In this document: positions 51,640 to 63,832 of the stretch, in pieces
How positions within the stretch are numbered: position 1 is the stretch's first letter
Layout of the letters: every line of letters begins with the position of its first letter
Assembly (NCBI GenBank): GCA_023053545.1
Contig: JAKZAN010000003.1
Span: forward strand, 901,501 to 965,500
Direction of reading: 5' to 3'
Length of the DNA: 64,000 nt
Source: Lepidurus packardi
Lineage: Eukaryota; Arthropoda; Branchiopoda; Notostraca; Triopsidae
Program-made: the position numbers and the translations under genes
The notes under the pieces: generated by a model
Told to the model about the DNA's origin: nothing
Seen by the model: only the letters and a program-made list of their open reading frames with translations
Database searches by the model: none

Positions 51640-52820
51640 AGCGTGGAAGAATAAACCGTTAATCTTAAGAGACGATACAAAGCATCTGGAATGGATGACT
51701 TCCGAACAATTTCTTTAAAAGATCTTTGGGAACCACTGCTAAGAAACTCGTCATATCTACTGTGTATTACTCGCCCTCGGTCACTATCCCGATGTATGGA
51801 AAACAGCTCAAGTCTCCCACTCCACAAGCGAGGGAAGAAACTACACGATGCTTAAAGGCTTCCGGCTGATCGCACTACTGCTAATAATGGGGAAGATATT
51901 AGAAAAGGTCATAGCCACTAGACCGCAAACTCAACTGCAACACGGCAACTCCCTGTCAAACATGCTATGCTGTTTTAGACCAGGAAGTTCCACAACAGGT
52001 GCTCATGAAACACCTAGCAATGCGGTGCTTGAAATTTTCTACCGACATAAAGTCATACAGCCCTAATGCTGGATATCAAAGGCGAACTTTGACAGTATGG
52101 ATCATGATAGGCTGGTGAAGTTTCGGAAAATGAAGTTCCTTTTAAAATAGCAGGCGCGATCAAGCGTTTGTTGAAAAACCACAAAGCATTAATGGCATGC
52201 AGGTCGGAAAAAAATGAAACGAAATATAATCAATGCAGAAAGGTGTACCGTAAGTTTTCCTAATCTCTCCGATTCTCTTATTGGCCTATATGAACGGGTC
52301 ACTGAGCGTCATCGAACGTAAGCGCAAAAGCACAGAACATTTCGCAGACGATTAATTGCTTCCTATCTCAGGCTCACCCAGTGAGGGAAATATTAGACTC
52401 AACCCACAACCTGTCAGCCCTCGAAAAGTGGGCAAAACGACAACATGAATTGGTGAAACAGAAGACCGAACTAATCCACTTCTCGAGAAGACGAACGCGG
52501 GAATAAGCATCTGCTGCCTGTGGAGCCTCAATGGTCCAGCCGAAAGAGGTAGTAAGATACCATGGCACGACACATGACTCTATGCTGCTATTAGCCCAAG
52601 TCGCAGCAGAGCAACTACAATACAGAAAGGTTTCCAAAACTATCGAAAGTTTCGAAGTCGATCAACTGTTCCACACGCTTTTTTTTGGCAATGGTCATCG
52701 CAAACTGCGCTGTGGTTTCCCTATATGGTGCAACGTCTTAGATTCGAGATTACATGCCCTTTATTACACACATCAAGAGGGGTTGTTAACCACAACAGGT
52801 ATCTTACAACAACTGTAGCC
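51640..52820 (+). mobile_element. decayed LINE reverse transcriptase (R1/jockey-like)
   Basis: Many frame breaks, but RT blocks are readable: KASGMDDF, LGHYPDVWKTAQVS, then GFRLIALLLIMGKILEKVIA with CFRPGSSTTGAHET (51848-52020). Further on come WAKRQHELVKQKTELIHFSR (about 52440) and YHGTTHDSMLLL. This is the APE-type non-LTR RT order. Which clade is uncertain. Confidence 0.7.
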
Positions 52821-53449
52821 CCGCAAGTCGAGACAGGATTACCTCCTATTGGGCTGCTCCTGGAAATAGGTTATTGTGACATTTTCCACTGGAGCAGCCA
52901 AGACAGAAGTCAACACCTCCTGAGAGAGCAAATTGCCTCATGTCGACCGCCTGGAATATACATGTACAAACCAATTAGAAGCAATGCAATGGATAAAGGA
53001 AGAATAATGAAATATAGAAAAGTCGATGGGAAACAATTGAGAACCCCTTAAAAGACCTCGACATCTCCTACGATATTTTGGGGAGAAACCGTTTCTGTCA
53101 AATCCCACAATAACCCCACATACCGTACCCTTTTTGAATTTAATCAGCAACCAAAAATAAATTTAAAAAAAAACTCTCGGATGTCATTATACATTCCGTT
53201 ACCTCTCAGAACTGAAGCCCTTAACATTACACGTGTCGAAAATGTCCAAATTAAAACCAAAAAATACCCTTGAGCAAGGAGTGACACTGGCCGTATTACA
53301 AACGTTCAAAAACCATAAATGTAGTGCACGACTAGGTACGCACGAGATGGGGTTACCGGTCATTGTTGACATTGGATTTCCGCGATACGGTTCCAACGCT
53401 TACCTAATACAGACTCGTTCAGTTAATCACAACTATCCATAGCTCAGTA

Positions 53450-53860
53450 TGAAAAATTTTTGCTAGCGCTGGACATCCTAATCCAAGAAGATGACACCGA
53501 AGTAAAGCAGCAAGCGACTGATAAACGACGCTTAGCTTTAACGGTGCACTACGCGAGTCCAGAAGTGCGCGAAAATATCGTCAACAGAAAGTAAAGATAC
53601 ATATAACTAAGGTAAAATCACTCGCACAGGCGTACTTCCAGCCCAAATAAAATCTCGAGCTAGGGATATTCCGCTTCCGAAAGATGGAGCAAAACGATGG
53701 GGAGACGACGGACGCGTTCACTCCAAGACTCCGCCCACAAGCAGCGAGATGTAGCTTCAGCAACGCCGATCCAGAGATCAAACTCCAAATCATGGAAGGA
53801 TATTTGCCAAGCTCTTTTCGACGTGTGTGCCTAAGAGAACAAGTAGCCGTGAATAGCCGA
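53450..53860 (+). mobile_element. gypsy-type gag fragment
   Basis: The frame near 53680-53860 reads EQNDGETTDAFTPRLRPQAA and IKLQIMEGYLPSSFRRVCLR, the pattern of Ty3/gypsy Gag C-terminal capsid (Mag-like). No protease or pol seen. The 53160-53449 stretch has only a short frame with no motif. Confidence 0.55.
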
Positions 53861-55565
53861 AGCCTTAGATGGCATTTAATTTGAAATGGAAATTAAGTCA
53901 GAAGACATCAATTACCTCAAAAATCCTGTTTCACTCTTACTACACCACTTAGTCATAGCCGACTTCGACGTCAAATGTTTCGATGAAAAGAATAACTCGA
54001 ATGTTTTAGCAGCAGTTGAAACAACTTGTGTTCCGGATCACATAATTAGAAAGCCTAGTAGATACAAGGATTGATGTCGAATGTTTTGCTTTTTGTTTTC
54101 ATTTGAAAATGTTAACTTTTGGAATTCCCGTGGCACGTCAGTCCAATAAGGAGTAACCCAGATTTCGAAGAAAAACGTTGTCGTCGCTCCTAAAATGACT
54201 GTGTGATCGGCTAGTTATACGGAAATAAATTGCTTTTAGATACTTAAACAAAAAGCTTTGAAGAATCCAGGCAAACTTAACAAAAGCACAAACCAGAGAA
54301 TCCCATGGTTGCAAATGGCTGCGGTTCACTGAACAAAGTTTGCTTCTCTGGGCGGAACCTATTTTATCAAGAGAAACAAAAACTGTCTATGAAAACAATG
54401 ATGAATAACTTATTATCAAATTAAGGCTTGCATGCACTGTACAGATAATATTTAAATAGCATTAAATTGAATAGTATTAAGTGACAAATAAAACCAATTT
54501 ACTAAGAAAAAGTAAAAATAAAACTGTGGAAAGTTTTCAAACTGGCCAGTGAAAAACGGTAAGTTCTTCAAAGTACAAAAAGAGTCTATATTTCAGTTAT
54601 ACACAGAATATCACAACGCCACTTTACTATCCAAATGGGCAGAGTAGCCACGTCCAATCTTGACCCAACTAACACCAACTGACCCCCCACCTCGTAGGCC
54701 TTATCAGGCAAGGTATATGCGAACCAGTATAGGCAAGCAAGGAAATTTTTCCACTTTCGAACTGAAAAATTCCTGACAAAAATGAACGCGTACCAAACTT
54801 GTTCAGGTTCATGTATAGTAAACTAAATTGCCTTCTCCGCATATTGCATAGAAAAAGAAATTAAGTAAAACAAAATAATCTTCATTTAAATAATATTCTT
54901 CATTTTAAATAATCTTCATTTTAATAAAAACAAAAAAATCTAATTTTTCTAACGTCACTTTAGAAAAGTCAGAGCGTTGTCTAAACGTTGGAACAAAGCC
55001 GAATAGTTCACAAACCGCGTGTTGCACTGTGGGGCAACTGACAGCCTGTTATCCTTATTACAAATGGTAAGGACTGGATTAATTGGCACACAGAGGTTAA
55101 ATTAGGTACACACATTAAGTCTATGTGATAGGGAATATTTCCAACTTGTTTCTTACCTCTAAACCTTCGGAAAAGTACCACTTTTTAAGCCACTTATTTA
55201 GACAAAACACGCTAAACGCCACCAGGAGAGGCTCCCTTAGGGATGCCGCCCAGCTACAGCTGCGTTCCAGTTGCGCAATATGACCCGAGCGCCATTATGA
55301 GAGGTTTTGGGCATTAACGGTTCAAACAGAACTAGTTTGTTTTGAAATATTTCTCTATTTCTAACTCACTTATTCAATAATGATAATAAACTGTTAAATT
55401 TAACTGCGCTCTCTAAAATTGACGGGAATGGGAGGATTTAATTTGAACGATTAGCCAACTAAGAAATAAACTGATTACCAACTACATGTAAAAATGGTAA
55501 TTTAGCAAAAGGTTTAACTCAAGCCATTTCTTTATGTACTGGTAGTGAACCAAAGAGATTCTAAA
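53861..55565. other. long AT-rich stretch with no recognised feature
   Basis: No coding motif, RNA or clear repeat in about 1.7 kb. Confidence 0.4.
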
Positions 55566-55937
55566 TTAATAATAAGTTGATAAAAACGACGGATTACTTG
55601 TCATGTAATTGGCCCTGTAGTTCGGTAACAAGGTTGGCTGGTGAAAGATTTCCTTATGCGCCGCGTAAAGACTCTGGAATTTGACCACTTCCATATCGTA
55701 CAAGTCAATCCAATTTTCACTCCACTCCTCGTATTTCATGGGTCCAAACAAACTACGAGCATATGGAACAACCATGCATTGGTCCCAGTAGTGTTTTAAT
55801 GAATCAAGTAAACGTTCGACAAAGACTTTCAGATTCTCGCCTTTACGGCGAACTAAATGACTCGCTGTCGCATCAGCAGCACCACTTTCAACGGACGGGT
55901 CCAAAAACTTGGTTACAGCGTCATCACTCTGTCAAAA
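55566..55937 (-). CDS. possible spliced gene, last exon, unknown
   Basis: I do not recognise it. The last exon would begin after an acceptor TTTTTGACAG at about 55938 and run to the stop at 55566, reading LVRRKGENLKVFVERLLDSL, HYWDQCMVVPYARSLFG and WIDLYDMEVVKFQSLYAAHK. A Ser/Glu-rich exon with a GTAAGCC donor lies upstream (about 56060-55990). Another helical frame is at 56407-56213. The charged helical composition looks coding, and a transposon accessory gene is possible. Confidence 0.35.
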
Positions 55938-56458
55938 ATGAGACTTAAAAAGGAGCTTGAAAGCTTTTCCTAATGAATGATGGCTTACTTCTGAGGAACC
56001 AGTGGAAATTGCATCTTCCGAACTGGAAGAGGCGTGGCTACCTTGAGCAGGGTCTTCTTTTGCCTATTTTATGTTTTAAGCACCTTTGGAACTGATCGTG
56101 AGGCATTGGAAGGCTAAGAGGTCGATATTCACGCCAGCGGCAAGCAAAGGAGTGGCTAAAGTGAGGCCTGGCATGCAATGTTGGATTACAAAAGCTTATG
56201 GTTTACAGGGTGCTAGGTAAGGGGTGAGGATAAGGAGTTGAAAACTAGAAAATGAATACCTAAGGCTTTGTCTCTAGCGTCTGCTTCTTCTTGGATTGCA
56301 TCAACAGTAGCCAGGGGTTCCAAAAGCTGCTTGGTTTTGTTCTTGAAGGAATGGCTATAGAGAAATTTCAAAGCTCTAATATACGTGCTGCTAGAGGTAT
56401 TAGCCAAGGTATTGACTAGAAGGTACTAACCTTGTAGTCATTAGAAGCTCGCCTAATT

Positions 56459-57331
56459 TTATATTGTAAAATTTGTTAAATAACACTTTAATAGTTTACC
56501 AAGCCATTGTAGAATGTCTGATGGAAAATCGGTTTTCCGGTCAGCAGATTTGTTTGATGGTCGACTAGCATGGTATCTATGCCAAAAGGCTGATAATAAG
56601 TTACTTGATAATAAGTGACAATAAGTAAGTTCCAGGAGTTTCTCCAGTTTTTCCCAGAGTCCCTGCAGCTCTTTGTTCGCCCTCTTGAACGTTCGCGCGT
56701 TGTCCGAGTAAACTACTGCACAACGTCCTCTTGTCGATATAAATCGTTTCAGCGCCATCCACAAGGATTCTGTATCCAAAGACGTGCAAAGTTCTAAATG
56801 GATAGCTCGGGTAACAGTGCATGTGAAGATGCAAATGTAACCCGTTTCTTGAATTCCTTTTTGTCCAGATACGAAGAGGGGTCCAGCGAAGTCCAGTCCA
56901 TTTTTTTCAAATGGGTGTGCTTTTTGCAAACGATCCAGGGGTAAAGGGGCCATGAGTTGCTGGTAAGGCTGCGATAGCGCTCTTCTGCAGGTAACGCAAG
57001 ACTTCACTAAGTCCCTTACCAGTTGCCTTCCGCGGTGTATCCAAAACTCTTCTCTAAGCGCGCTGAGGGTGCCATTGACTCCAGCGTGTAATTTTGTAAC
57101 ATGGTAATAACGTGTGATCAATTCTGAGAAATGATTTTTCGGCAATAGGATGGAATGTTTCGTTTCATACGGTACGTCTGCTTCGTCAATCCTTCCTCCA
57201 ATTCTTACGATTCCATTTTCATCCAGTAATGGGGTAAAGTTCTTCAGTTTGGAATCGCTGCTCCATTCTCGGCCTTCTTTGATTCTTCTTTGATCTTGTT
57301 CATACTTAATGGATTTTTCGAAGAATTCCAC
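56459..57331 (-). pseudogene. BEL/Pao integrase, second element
   Basis: 290 aa. It begins VEFFEKSIKY, which is the protease-RT linker, then jumps to the integrase front (VRIGGRIDEADVPYETKHSI). The zinc part H..H..C..C (YYHVTKLHAGVNG..CVTCRR), the core Asp (GLDFAGPLF) and the second Asp (VVYSDNARTF) are visible; the final Glu region is lost as the frame decays near 56560. Dead. Confidence 0.85.
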
Positions 57332-58838
57332 CGCTAGCTGTTCTTCTTGTTCTTGCTTCGTTTTTCGAAATACAAAGGCTGTCTATGTCAAGTCGTAATT
57401 CGCTATTCAAGTCCGCCAGTTGGAGATCCTTCAGGTAAACACCCGGTGCGTTCGGCCAACCAACTTGTCTGAATAGGCTGTTCTTGAAACTCTCTGAGAG
57501 TTTTCCAGATTCAATGCGCTCCACATTATCGTAAATTCCGGTCGCGTTTACTTCTACGGTCCTCTTTTCATGTCCACAGGTGTTGCTTAATTTTATCCTG
57601 TAGATCTTGCGGCGGTACGAGTGGTTCGACTTTCTTCCAAGGCCACTGACACGCAAAGATTCAGTTTCGACGACTTTTAGTCCCTTCGTTAATTTCGTCC
57701 GTATCCATTTACGATCCGATCCACTGTCGAAAAGTATTCTTACTTTCTGGATGCGGCCATCGTCGTACTCCAAATTTGCTAGGGCTGTTCGGAAAAAGAC
57801 TTCGCCTTGGTTAGAGCTTACGGTGCTTGAAGCTGCCATAGTGGTAGCCTTGGGGGTCTTATGCAACAACGTGTAGTGCATCCCTTTGCATACGGAGCAC
57901 GTTACGTTTTCTTTGCAATCTCTGGAAATGTGACCTTTGCTTAAGCAGCGGAAACATGCTCCAGTTTTCTTCAGCCTTTCGGCTCTTTCTTCTGGGTTCA
58001 ATTTTAACCCTTCTTGGCAATTCGTTGGGCTGTAATTCTTCAGACAAAATCCACACGCATTGTCGCGCTCTTTTGACGTAGTTGCAGTCAGCGCTGCTCC
58101 CGTATGTGTCTTCTTAACCGTTCGTAGTTCAGGATCTGTCTTCGAATTTTCCTGAGCTTGGTTGAGAATTTTCTTCGAGAGCTGCGTCTTTTCTTTGGTC
58201 TTGACTTCTTCTTTCAGGAATTCAAGAAGTGTGTCCAATGAGACATCTTTGGGCTTTCCGGAGCCTCTACTCCAGGTGTCGTTCATTTCGTCCGGGAGAA
58301 GCGATAACACCAACGGCATCAACATAGTGACTAGCGAATCAGATTTCTTGACCAAGTTGTTGAGTGCTCGAATATGAAACGCCAAAGCTTCATACAGCTT
58401 CCTTAAATCGTTCGTGTTGCCTTCTCTAACGGGTCTAATTTTCAAAAGCTCAGCTACATGTTGACTGGAGATTACTTCGTCGTTACCATAGCGACCTATT
58501 AGGAGGTCTTTGGCCAGTGCGTAATTGGCGTCAGTTGTTTTCATGCCCTTTACGGTCTTCAAGGCTTCTCCCTCCAGGCAGGATTTTAGGTAGTAAAGTT
58601 TCTCCGAGTCTGCTAGGTCTTCATCATCGTCAACAGCTGAGGCAAAAGAATCCCAAAATTCAAGCCCATCCATTATGTCCGATCCATCGAACTTCTTCAT
58701 GTCGATTCTTGGCTTCCGTATGTGGTTCTTGCTTCTTCGGCTGATTGTAGAAGCCGTCTCGAACCTATCTTCTTGAGGTGTCGAAGCTCTACTTTCAGCA
58801 ACAAATAATTCTTGGATGCCAACCCCCAAGTAGCACAC
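57306..58838 (-). pseudogene. BEL/Pao gag-protease, second element
   Basis: 510 aa, one long frame. Gag (DUF1759-like) has KKFDGSDIMDGLEFWDSFAS, the long helical region follows, then knuckles (CFRCLSKGHISRDC). The protease is KVRILFDSGSDRKWI (DSG). The first 20 residues (MCYLGVGIQELF) may not be native, since LGVGI falls near an element edge. The frame shifts near 57320 to the downstream part. Confidence 0.85.
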
Positions 58839-59160
58839 TTTGGTAGAATGAAGGTCGAATTAACGTAATCGACGTCGAAATTCAACGTCGCATTGCGACG
58901 TAACCAAATTTTGACAATTGGATGTAACGTCTACGTTATATAGTTGTCGAATTTCTTCGCTAAAAGTAACGTCGATTTCAAGGCGATGATACATTACTTT
59001 GGGTTAACTTTTGCCACGGCTGATTCTTCGTTGCATAAACGTCGAATTTAGTAGATCTATGGAACTCCACTTTTAAAGCGATGTAACGTAACTTGGGTCG
59101 ACTTACCAAGGAGGATATAACCATTGATAGAAGAATATAACATATTGAGTTATTTTATAA
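58839..59160. repeat. AACGTCGAA-rich region, possible MITE remnant
   Basis: GTCGAA/TTCGAC and AACGT blocks recur at least eight times in both orientations over 320 bp. This looks like a decayed palindromic element. No clear ends. Confidence 0.4.
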
Positions 59161-59367
59161 TGGGGAAGACAGGACGAACCTCAAGTGTCCCAGAAAATTG
59201 CATACGACCCCTCCCCCCCAAAAAAAGAAACAACAAAAAAAACGAGTAGACACGGCCCTGGAAGCAAGGTTGTCGGGCAAGCAAGCACCGCAAGCGTTGT
59301 AGTCTTGTAGATTTTTGTGTATGGAAGACCGGGTAAAATCCAACAGTTTTTCCTCAATACCCGGAAG

Positions 59368-59642
59368 CAGGCCCGTACCCAGGGGGGGTTCGAGGGGCTT
59401 AAACCCCCATCGAAAGTTTCCGCAAATGAAAAATATACGTTTTTCTAGCATATGGTACTTGAGAAGTTTATTTCAAATTGAGCTTTGGTTTTGTTTGACC
59501 GTTTTGAAGCTCGAACAACGCGATAACTTTTCTCCTTTATCGTATCCCCCTTTCCTTACCGGAAATATGGTGTACGACAAAAATAGGATTTCAAGTTCTC
59601 GGGTTAAAACCCCCCCGAAAAAAAATCCTGGGTACGGGCCTG
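59368..59642 (+). mobile_element. hAT-type MITE, 275 bp
   Basis: Inverted ends CAGGCCCGTACCCAGG and CCTGGGTACGGGCCTG. A perfect 8-bp duplication CCCGGAAG (59360-59367 and 59643-59650), the size made by hAT transposases. No coding capacity; the 59315-59695 frame runs through it by chance. Confidence 0.9.
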
Positions 59643-60061
59643 CCCGGAAGCTTAATTATAAAGAATGCTCCCTTATGTATTTGATAGATTCGTAATTCTT
59701 ATTTAAATATTTTTCTTTCCGGTTACATGGCTACGGGGGATATTTTTAATTTCTCATGAAACTGTCTAAAATGTCGAGCTGCCCAACGCACGGTAGGCTA
59801 GACATTTCACACAGTTATGAATTCCAGTACTACACAGTAATCTTCTAACTGGTGTTAAATTCTTGCAAACTGCATAAGCGCGCTTACCAAATGCCGCTCC
59901 TCCCTTTACTGAAGTGCGCGCCTCCCGTGGGATCCACGCCGCACAGTTTGACAACCACTGAGTTACGGTTACAGTGTAACAGTGCTTACAGTGCTTGCCT
60001 AGATTTCTGTAACACAGGGCCGTTTTAAGACCTTTACGACCAAAGCAATACTTCAATAGAC

Positions 60062-62294
60062 ATGGCAAAACGCGCGTTGAAAGAAAGCGTTGGCAGACGA
60101 CAACTTTTAAGGAGAGCAGCGGAAGAAATGGATACTCTGATCGTCAATACACCCGACAACTGCGATTTGCTGTCTCGAAGTCTTGAAACCCTCTCATCAG
60201 TTGTACATTCTCAGCCCCAGTCAGGAAAGCGGTCACGGCATGTGTCATTAACTGAACCTGTCTTGCAACAAGAAGATAGCTCATCTGTTCCTAATTTCGG
60301 CCATCAGGAAACTAGTGACTTTGAAATCGTTGATTCAGAAGATGGAAATACTGCGTTTGAATGCGACGAACACGAAAGATTTGTTGATGATCCTGAGGAG
60401 CGTGAATATGGTGAACTCTGCTATCAAGAAATGTTTCAGATAACTCCTTCCGAAGAGAGTGTCAATGAAGATAGTGAAACGCCAAGGGAAGATAAGTTGT
60501 TACTTTCTAAGCTTGCGGATTGGGCAGTAGATTGTAACGTACCACGTATGCATGTGGATAAACTACTTAAAACATTGCGCGAAGTTCCTTACTTGTCTTT
60601 TTTGCCGGCCGATCACCGTTATCTGCTGAAATCTATACGTCGGGTTGAAAGTGAAATACTGCCACCAGGAAAGTACTACAGCTTTAAACTGGCAACGAGG
60701 CTAAAGCGCAGTTTGGAAATGCTTCCGGATATAAATATACCCAACAAGCTCTTTTTACACGTCAACGTGGATGGATTGCCGATGGCTAAAAGCTCAGGAC
60801 ACTGTTTTTGGCCAATACTAGTGAAGAGTTTTAACGTGCCTGTTTTGAAACCCTTCGTATGTGGCATTTACTCAGGGAATGCAAAACATGACAATTTCAA
60901 CGATTTCCTAAAACTTTTTGTCGAGGAAGCGTGCATGTTGGAGAGGGAAGGGTTAGCTTTTGGGGATTTAAAGGTAGAAATAGAAGTCAGCGCTTTTATA
61001 TGTGATGCACCGGCATCTGCTTTAGTAAAAGGAGTTGTGTCGCACGGGGGGTATTCTTCATGTCAGGAGTGCGTCACAACAGGGACTTATGTTCGGGAAG
61101 CTCCGGTAAATGGAAGGGTTATACTTCACGAACTTGACGCGGAAAAAAGGACGAATTCATCATTTCGCGCGCGCTTGGAATTAGATCCTGACAAACCCCA
61201 TCACAATCGGGACGTGAATGTTGTAGAAAATTTACAGATTGATATGGTTTTAGGTTTTCCGCGTGAATCGCTTCATTTGCTTGATTTAGGGGTTACAAAA
61301 AGATTACTGAGTTTTCTGACACGAAGCTTCCGAAGTCAAGGTAATTTACCAAGAAGGGTAGTAAATGAAATCTCTGCACGACTCAAAGCCTTGTAACCTT
61401 ATGTTCCGTCCGATTTTGCTCGGAAACCAAGAGTACTGGATGAGCTTAAGCAATGGAAAGGGAAAGAATTTAGGATGTATCGGGATTACTTAGGTATTAG
61501 CGTGTTCAAAAACATCTTACCCGATAATCTGTATCACCATTTTTTGGCGTTCTTCGTCGCCGTTAGGCTTCTATCCCGCCACGCCACTAGTCGTATGCCA
61601 GGGACTTTCACTTACTGCCGAAATTTGCTCAAAGATTTTGTACAAGAATCCTCAACACTTTATGGTAGGCACTTTTTGTCATTCAATGTCCACGGTCTCC
61701 TTCATCTCGTTGACAACGTAGAAATTTTTGTCCCAATTCCCACTTGGAGTGGTTACTGGGCTGAGAACTACTTGCAAGTAATTAAACACCTTGTCAAAAT
61801 CAAAAAACTGATGCTTGAGCAAGCCGTTAAACGTTTGCACGAGCTCGAAAATCGTCCTGTGGAGAAAGTTAAGGCAAGCAACACTCCAGTTCTTTCTCAA
61901 GAGCATGCTGATGGGCCCGTATGGCCACCAGGTAGACAAGGAATGCAATATGGAAAATTGTCATGCGAGCGTTTCAAGTTATCTAGAAAGGAACCAGACA
62001 ATACAGTGTTTCTGAAGAATACTGCTGTTTTCTGTATTGAAAACTTTGTAAAAAAACACGGACGGTAGAATTTTTGTAATTGGTAAAAGCTTTTCTTGCT
62101 ATGACAATTTCTTTGAATACCCTATACCCTCGCGGAGTATTGATACCGCGTTGGTAAGTAACTTGTCAGTGCAATTGGAATGCTACTCTATTGAATGCCT
62201 GAAATGGAAAGGAGTCAAACTGCCTTCTTTCGCAGCAGAGGAATCATGGATCGTGTCTCCACTTTCTTATGAACTAGGTTCTTTCTTCGAGTGA
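60062..62294 (+). pseudogene. CACTA/EnSpm-like (CMC) transposase, one stop and one frameshift
   Basis: The start at 60062 is MAKRALKESVGRRQLLRRAA. An acidic N-terminus is followed by the transposase core: LFLHVNVDGLPMAKSSGHCF, FWPILVK, PFVCGIYSGNAKHDNFNDFL, AFICDAPASALVKGVVSHGG with SCQECVTTG, and SLHLLDLGVTKRLLSFL. An in-frame TAA at 61394-61396 is followed in the same frame by PYVPSDFARKPRVLDELKQW and FNVHGLLHLVDNV. An indel in an A run near 62051 then moves the C-terminus to the next frame (RIFVIGKSFSCYDNFFEYP, ending 62294). This order is that of insect CMC-type transposases. The superfamily is inferred from memory of such proteins. Confidence 0.75.
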
Positions 62295-62853
62295 AAATTC
62301 ACGGGAGCCGATTCCAGAGCTTAAGTGGAAAAGGAAAACCAGACGAGTATAGGCAAAGGGACTTCCAACGTATATGAGTCAAAAATCTCGATTTGACAAC
62401 CTAGTTCGGCAACATGGCGTGGGTTAGCGTTTTGAACCCCTTCCCACGCTTCCAAGACCCTAACCGAAGGCCCCTTTTGCCAATAAATACATGTATTCGT
62501 TTGCGTTTTGTCAACTTTTTAGCTCAACCAGAGCGCTCAGTCGATAACCGGAGCGTCACCAGTGAAGTTCTTCAAATAACTCCTTTTGTTTTAAGTGATA
62601 GTTGTAAGCAAATCAGTGCACTTGTGCATGTAAACCAAACAATTAATAGAGACCGAACTTCGTCCAGCGTGTCGGTGAAGGTGGCAAGTGTAATTATCGA
62701 TCCTGCATTATCAGTTTAAAACTTGAACGTTTTTTCAACACTACGCTAAAGTGCGGAACTTAGTGAAATTACCTACCTTGACATACGCCCATTATCACAA
62801 AGTGTCGTTATACAAGGCCTAAAAAACTACACCTCTCAAATTGTTTATAGACT
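62295..62853. other. no recognised feature between transposase and next gene
   Basis: A plus-strand frame at 62414-62719 has no motif I know and may be chance or an extra exon. The promoter of the next gene should lie here. Confidence 0.4.
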
Positions 62854-63832
62854 ATGGCGTTTCAAGTGGTAGAGTTTATCATCGGGGGTAGAAAGAGCGG
62901 TCCCGTTGTAGTGCCACAAAACTGGGTATGCGAGTCACGGTGCTACTACCCGAAGTTTCACGGCAAGAAACTTGAGCAAGCTGTAATGAGTGGGGATACG
63001 CAAGAGTTTAACTGGCCCAACTACGAGTTTAACCTTCTTTCAAAGCACGGTACAGTTTGAATGAAAGTATTTCTCCTATTATTACTAGCTCATTCTTTTG
63101 AAACAGGAAGTTACTCTGTTGCTGCTGCCTACGTGCAGACGGGGAAAGGCAAACGTGTAGTGTTCCCTAAACGAGTCTTTATTCCTAGCGAACCTGACCA
63201 ATTGCCGATTTCTGCTCCAGTTACTTCAAATCTTCCAGGTATATACTACTATTTTGTGAGAAGTATTAACGTCAAGATTATTTTCAGAAGAAAGTTTTCA
63301 TGCTATTCCTTCTACAAGTGATGAAAGCCATAATTCACACTCGGCACATTCCCATTCACTGGACTCAGATCCGCAAGAATTATTTGAAAGCAGTGCAGAC
63401 GGTATTTCGTTCGTTTTGGAACGTAACAGGACTTCAATAACGAACTTATTGTTGCTAGGTACGATACAAAGCGAAGACACCGAAGAGTTTCGTTATTTAG
63501 CGCGCCACGAACCGGTCCAGGAAAGCTCGGAAATGTGTCGCCTCTTGAAAGGTAACTCTAGTATACTAAGATCCATTGTAATATTAAATCTTTCTCTAGA
63601 AAACAATGCAGGAATGAAAAAATTATTGACGACCACGCTTGCCATGTTCCGCATGCTAGAAAAACATAACAGAGTGCTTACTACACTAGCCAGTCAACGC
63701 CGTTCAGAGAAAGAGTTTGAATACTCCCCTGCCAATAGCACCGAAGAGCTTAAACAACTAGAGCTCCGACTTCAGGACCCTGCAGAGGAAGAGGCCTTCG
63801 TAAGCTTTCTACTTACGAAACGTATAATTTGA
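62854..63832 (+). CDS. DUF4806-like protein, four exons, intact
   Basis: Exons 62854-63049, 63107-63238, 63288-63551 and 63600-63832 give 825 bases (274 aa plus stop). All introns have GT-AG ends and the same phase. The N-terminus FQVVEFIIGGRKSGPVVVPQ with W and CYYP, and a C-terminal helix EELKQLELRLQDPAEEEAFV, match DUF4806-type insect proteins. These are often found beside transposons; the role is not known, and a DNA-binding partner of the transposase is one guess. It lies 560 bp after the CMC transposase on the same strand, so it may be the element's second gene. No break is seen. Confidence 0.7.

Larger units (their letters stand above)
56459..58838 (-). mobile_element. BEL/Pao element, RT deleted
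   Basis: Minus-strand gag-protease (58838-57306) joined to integrase (57331-56459). The whole RT/RNase H region between them is gone. No LTRs are recognised at either side. A different BEL family from 4627-8497. Confidence 0.85.

Noticed and set aside
59315-59695. 126-aa plus-strand frame
   Set aside because: Runs across a MITE and both of its target duplications; no motif.
62414-62719. 101-aa frame before the DUF4806-like gene
   Set aside because: No motif, no splice link that I could fit; left as possible chance.
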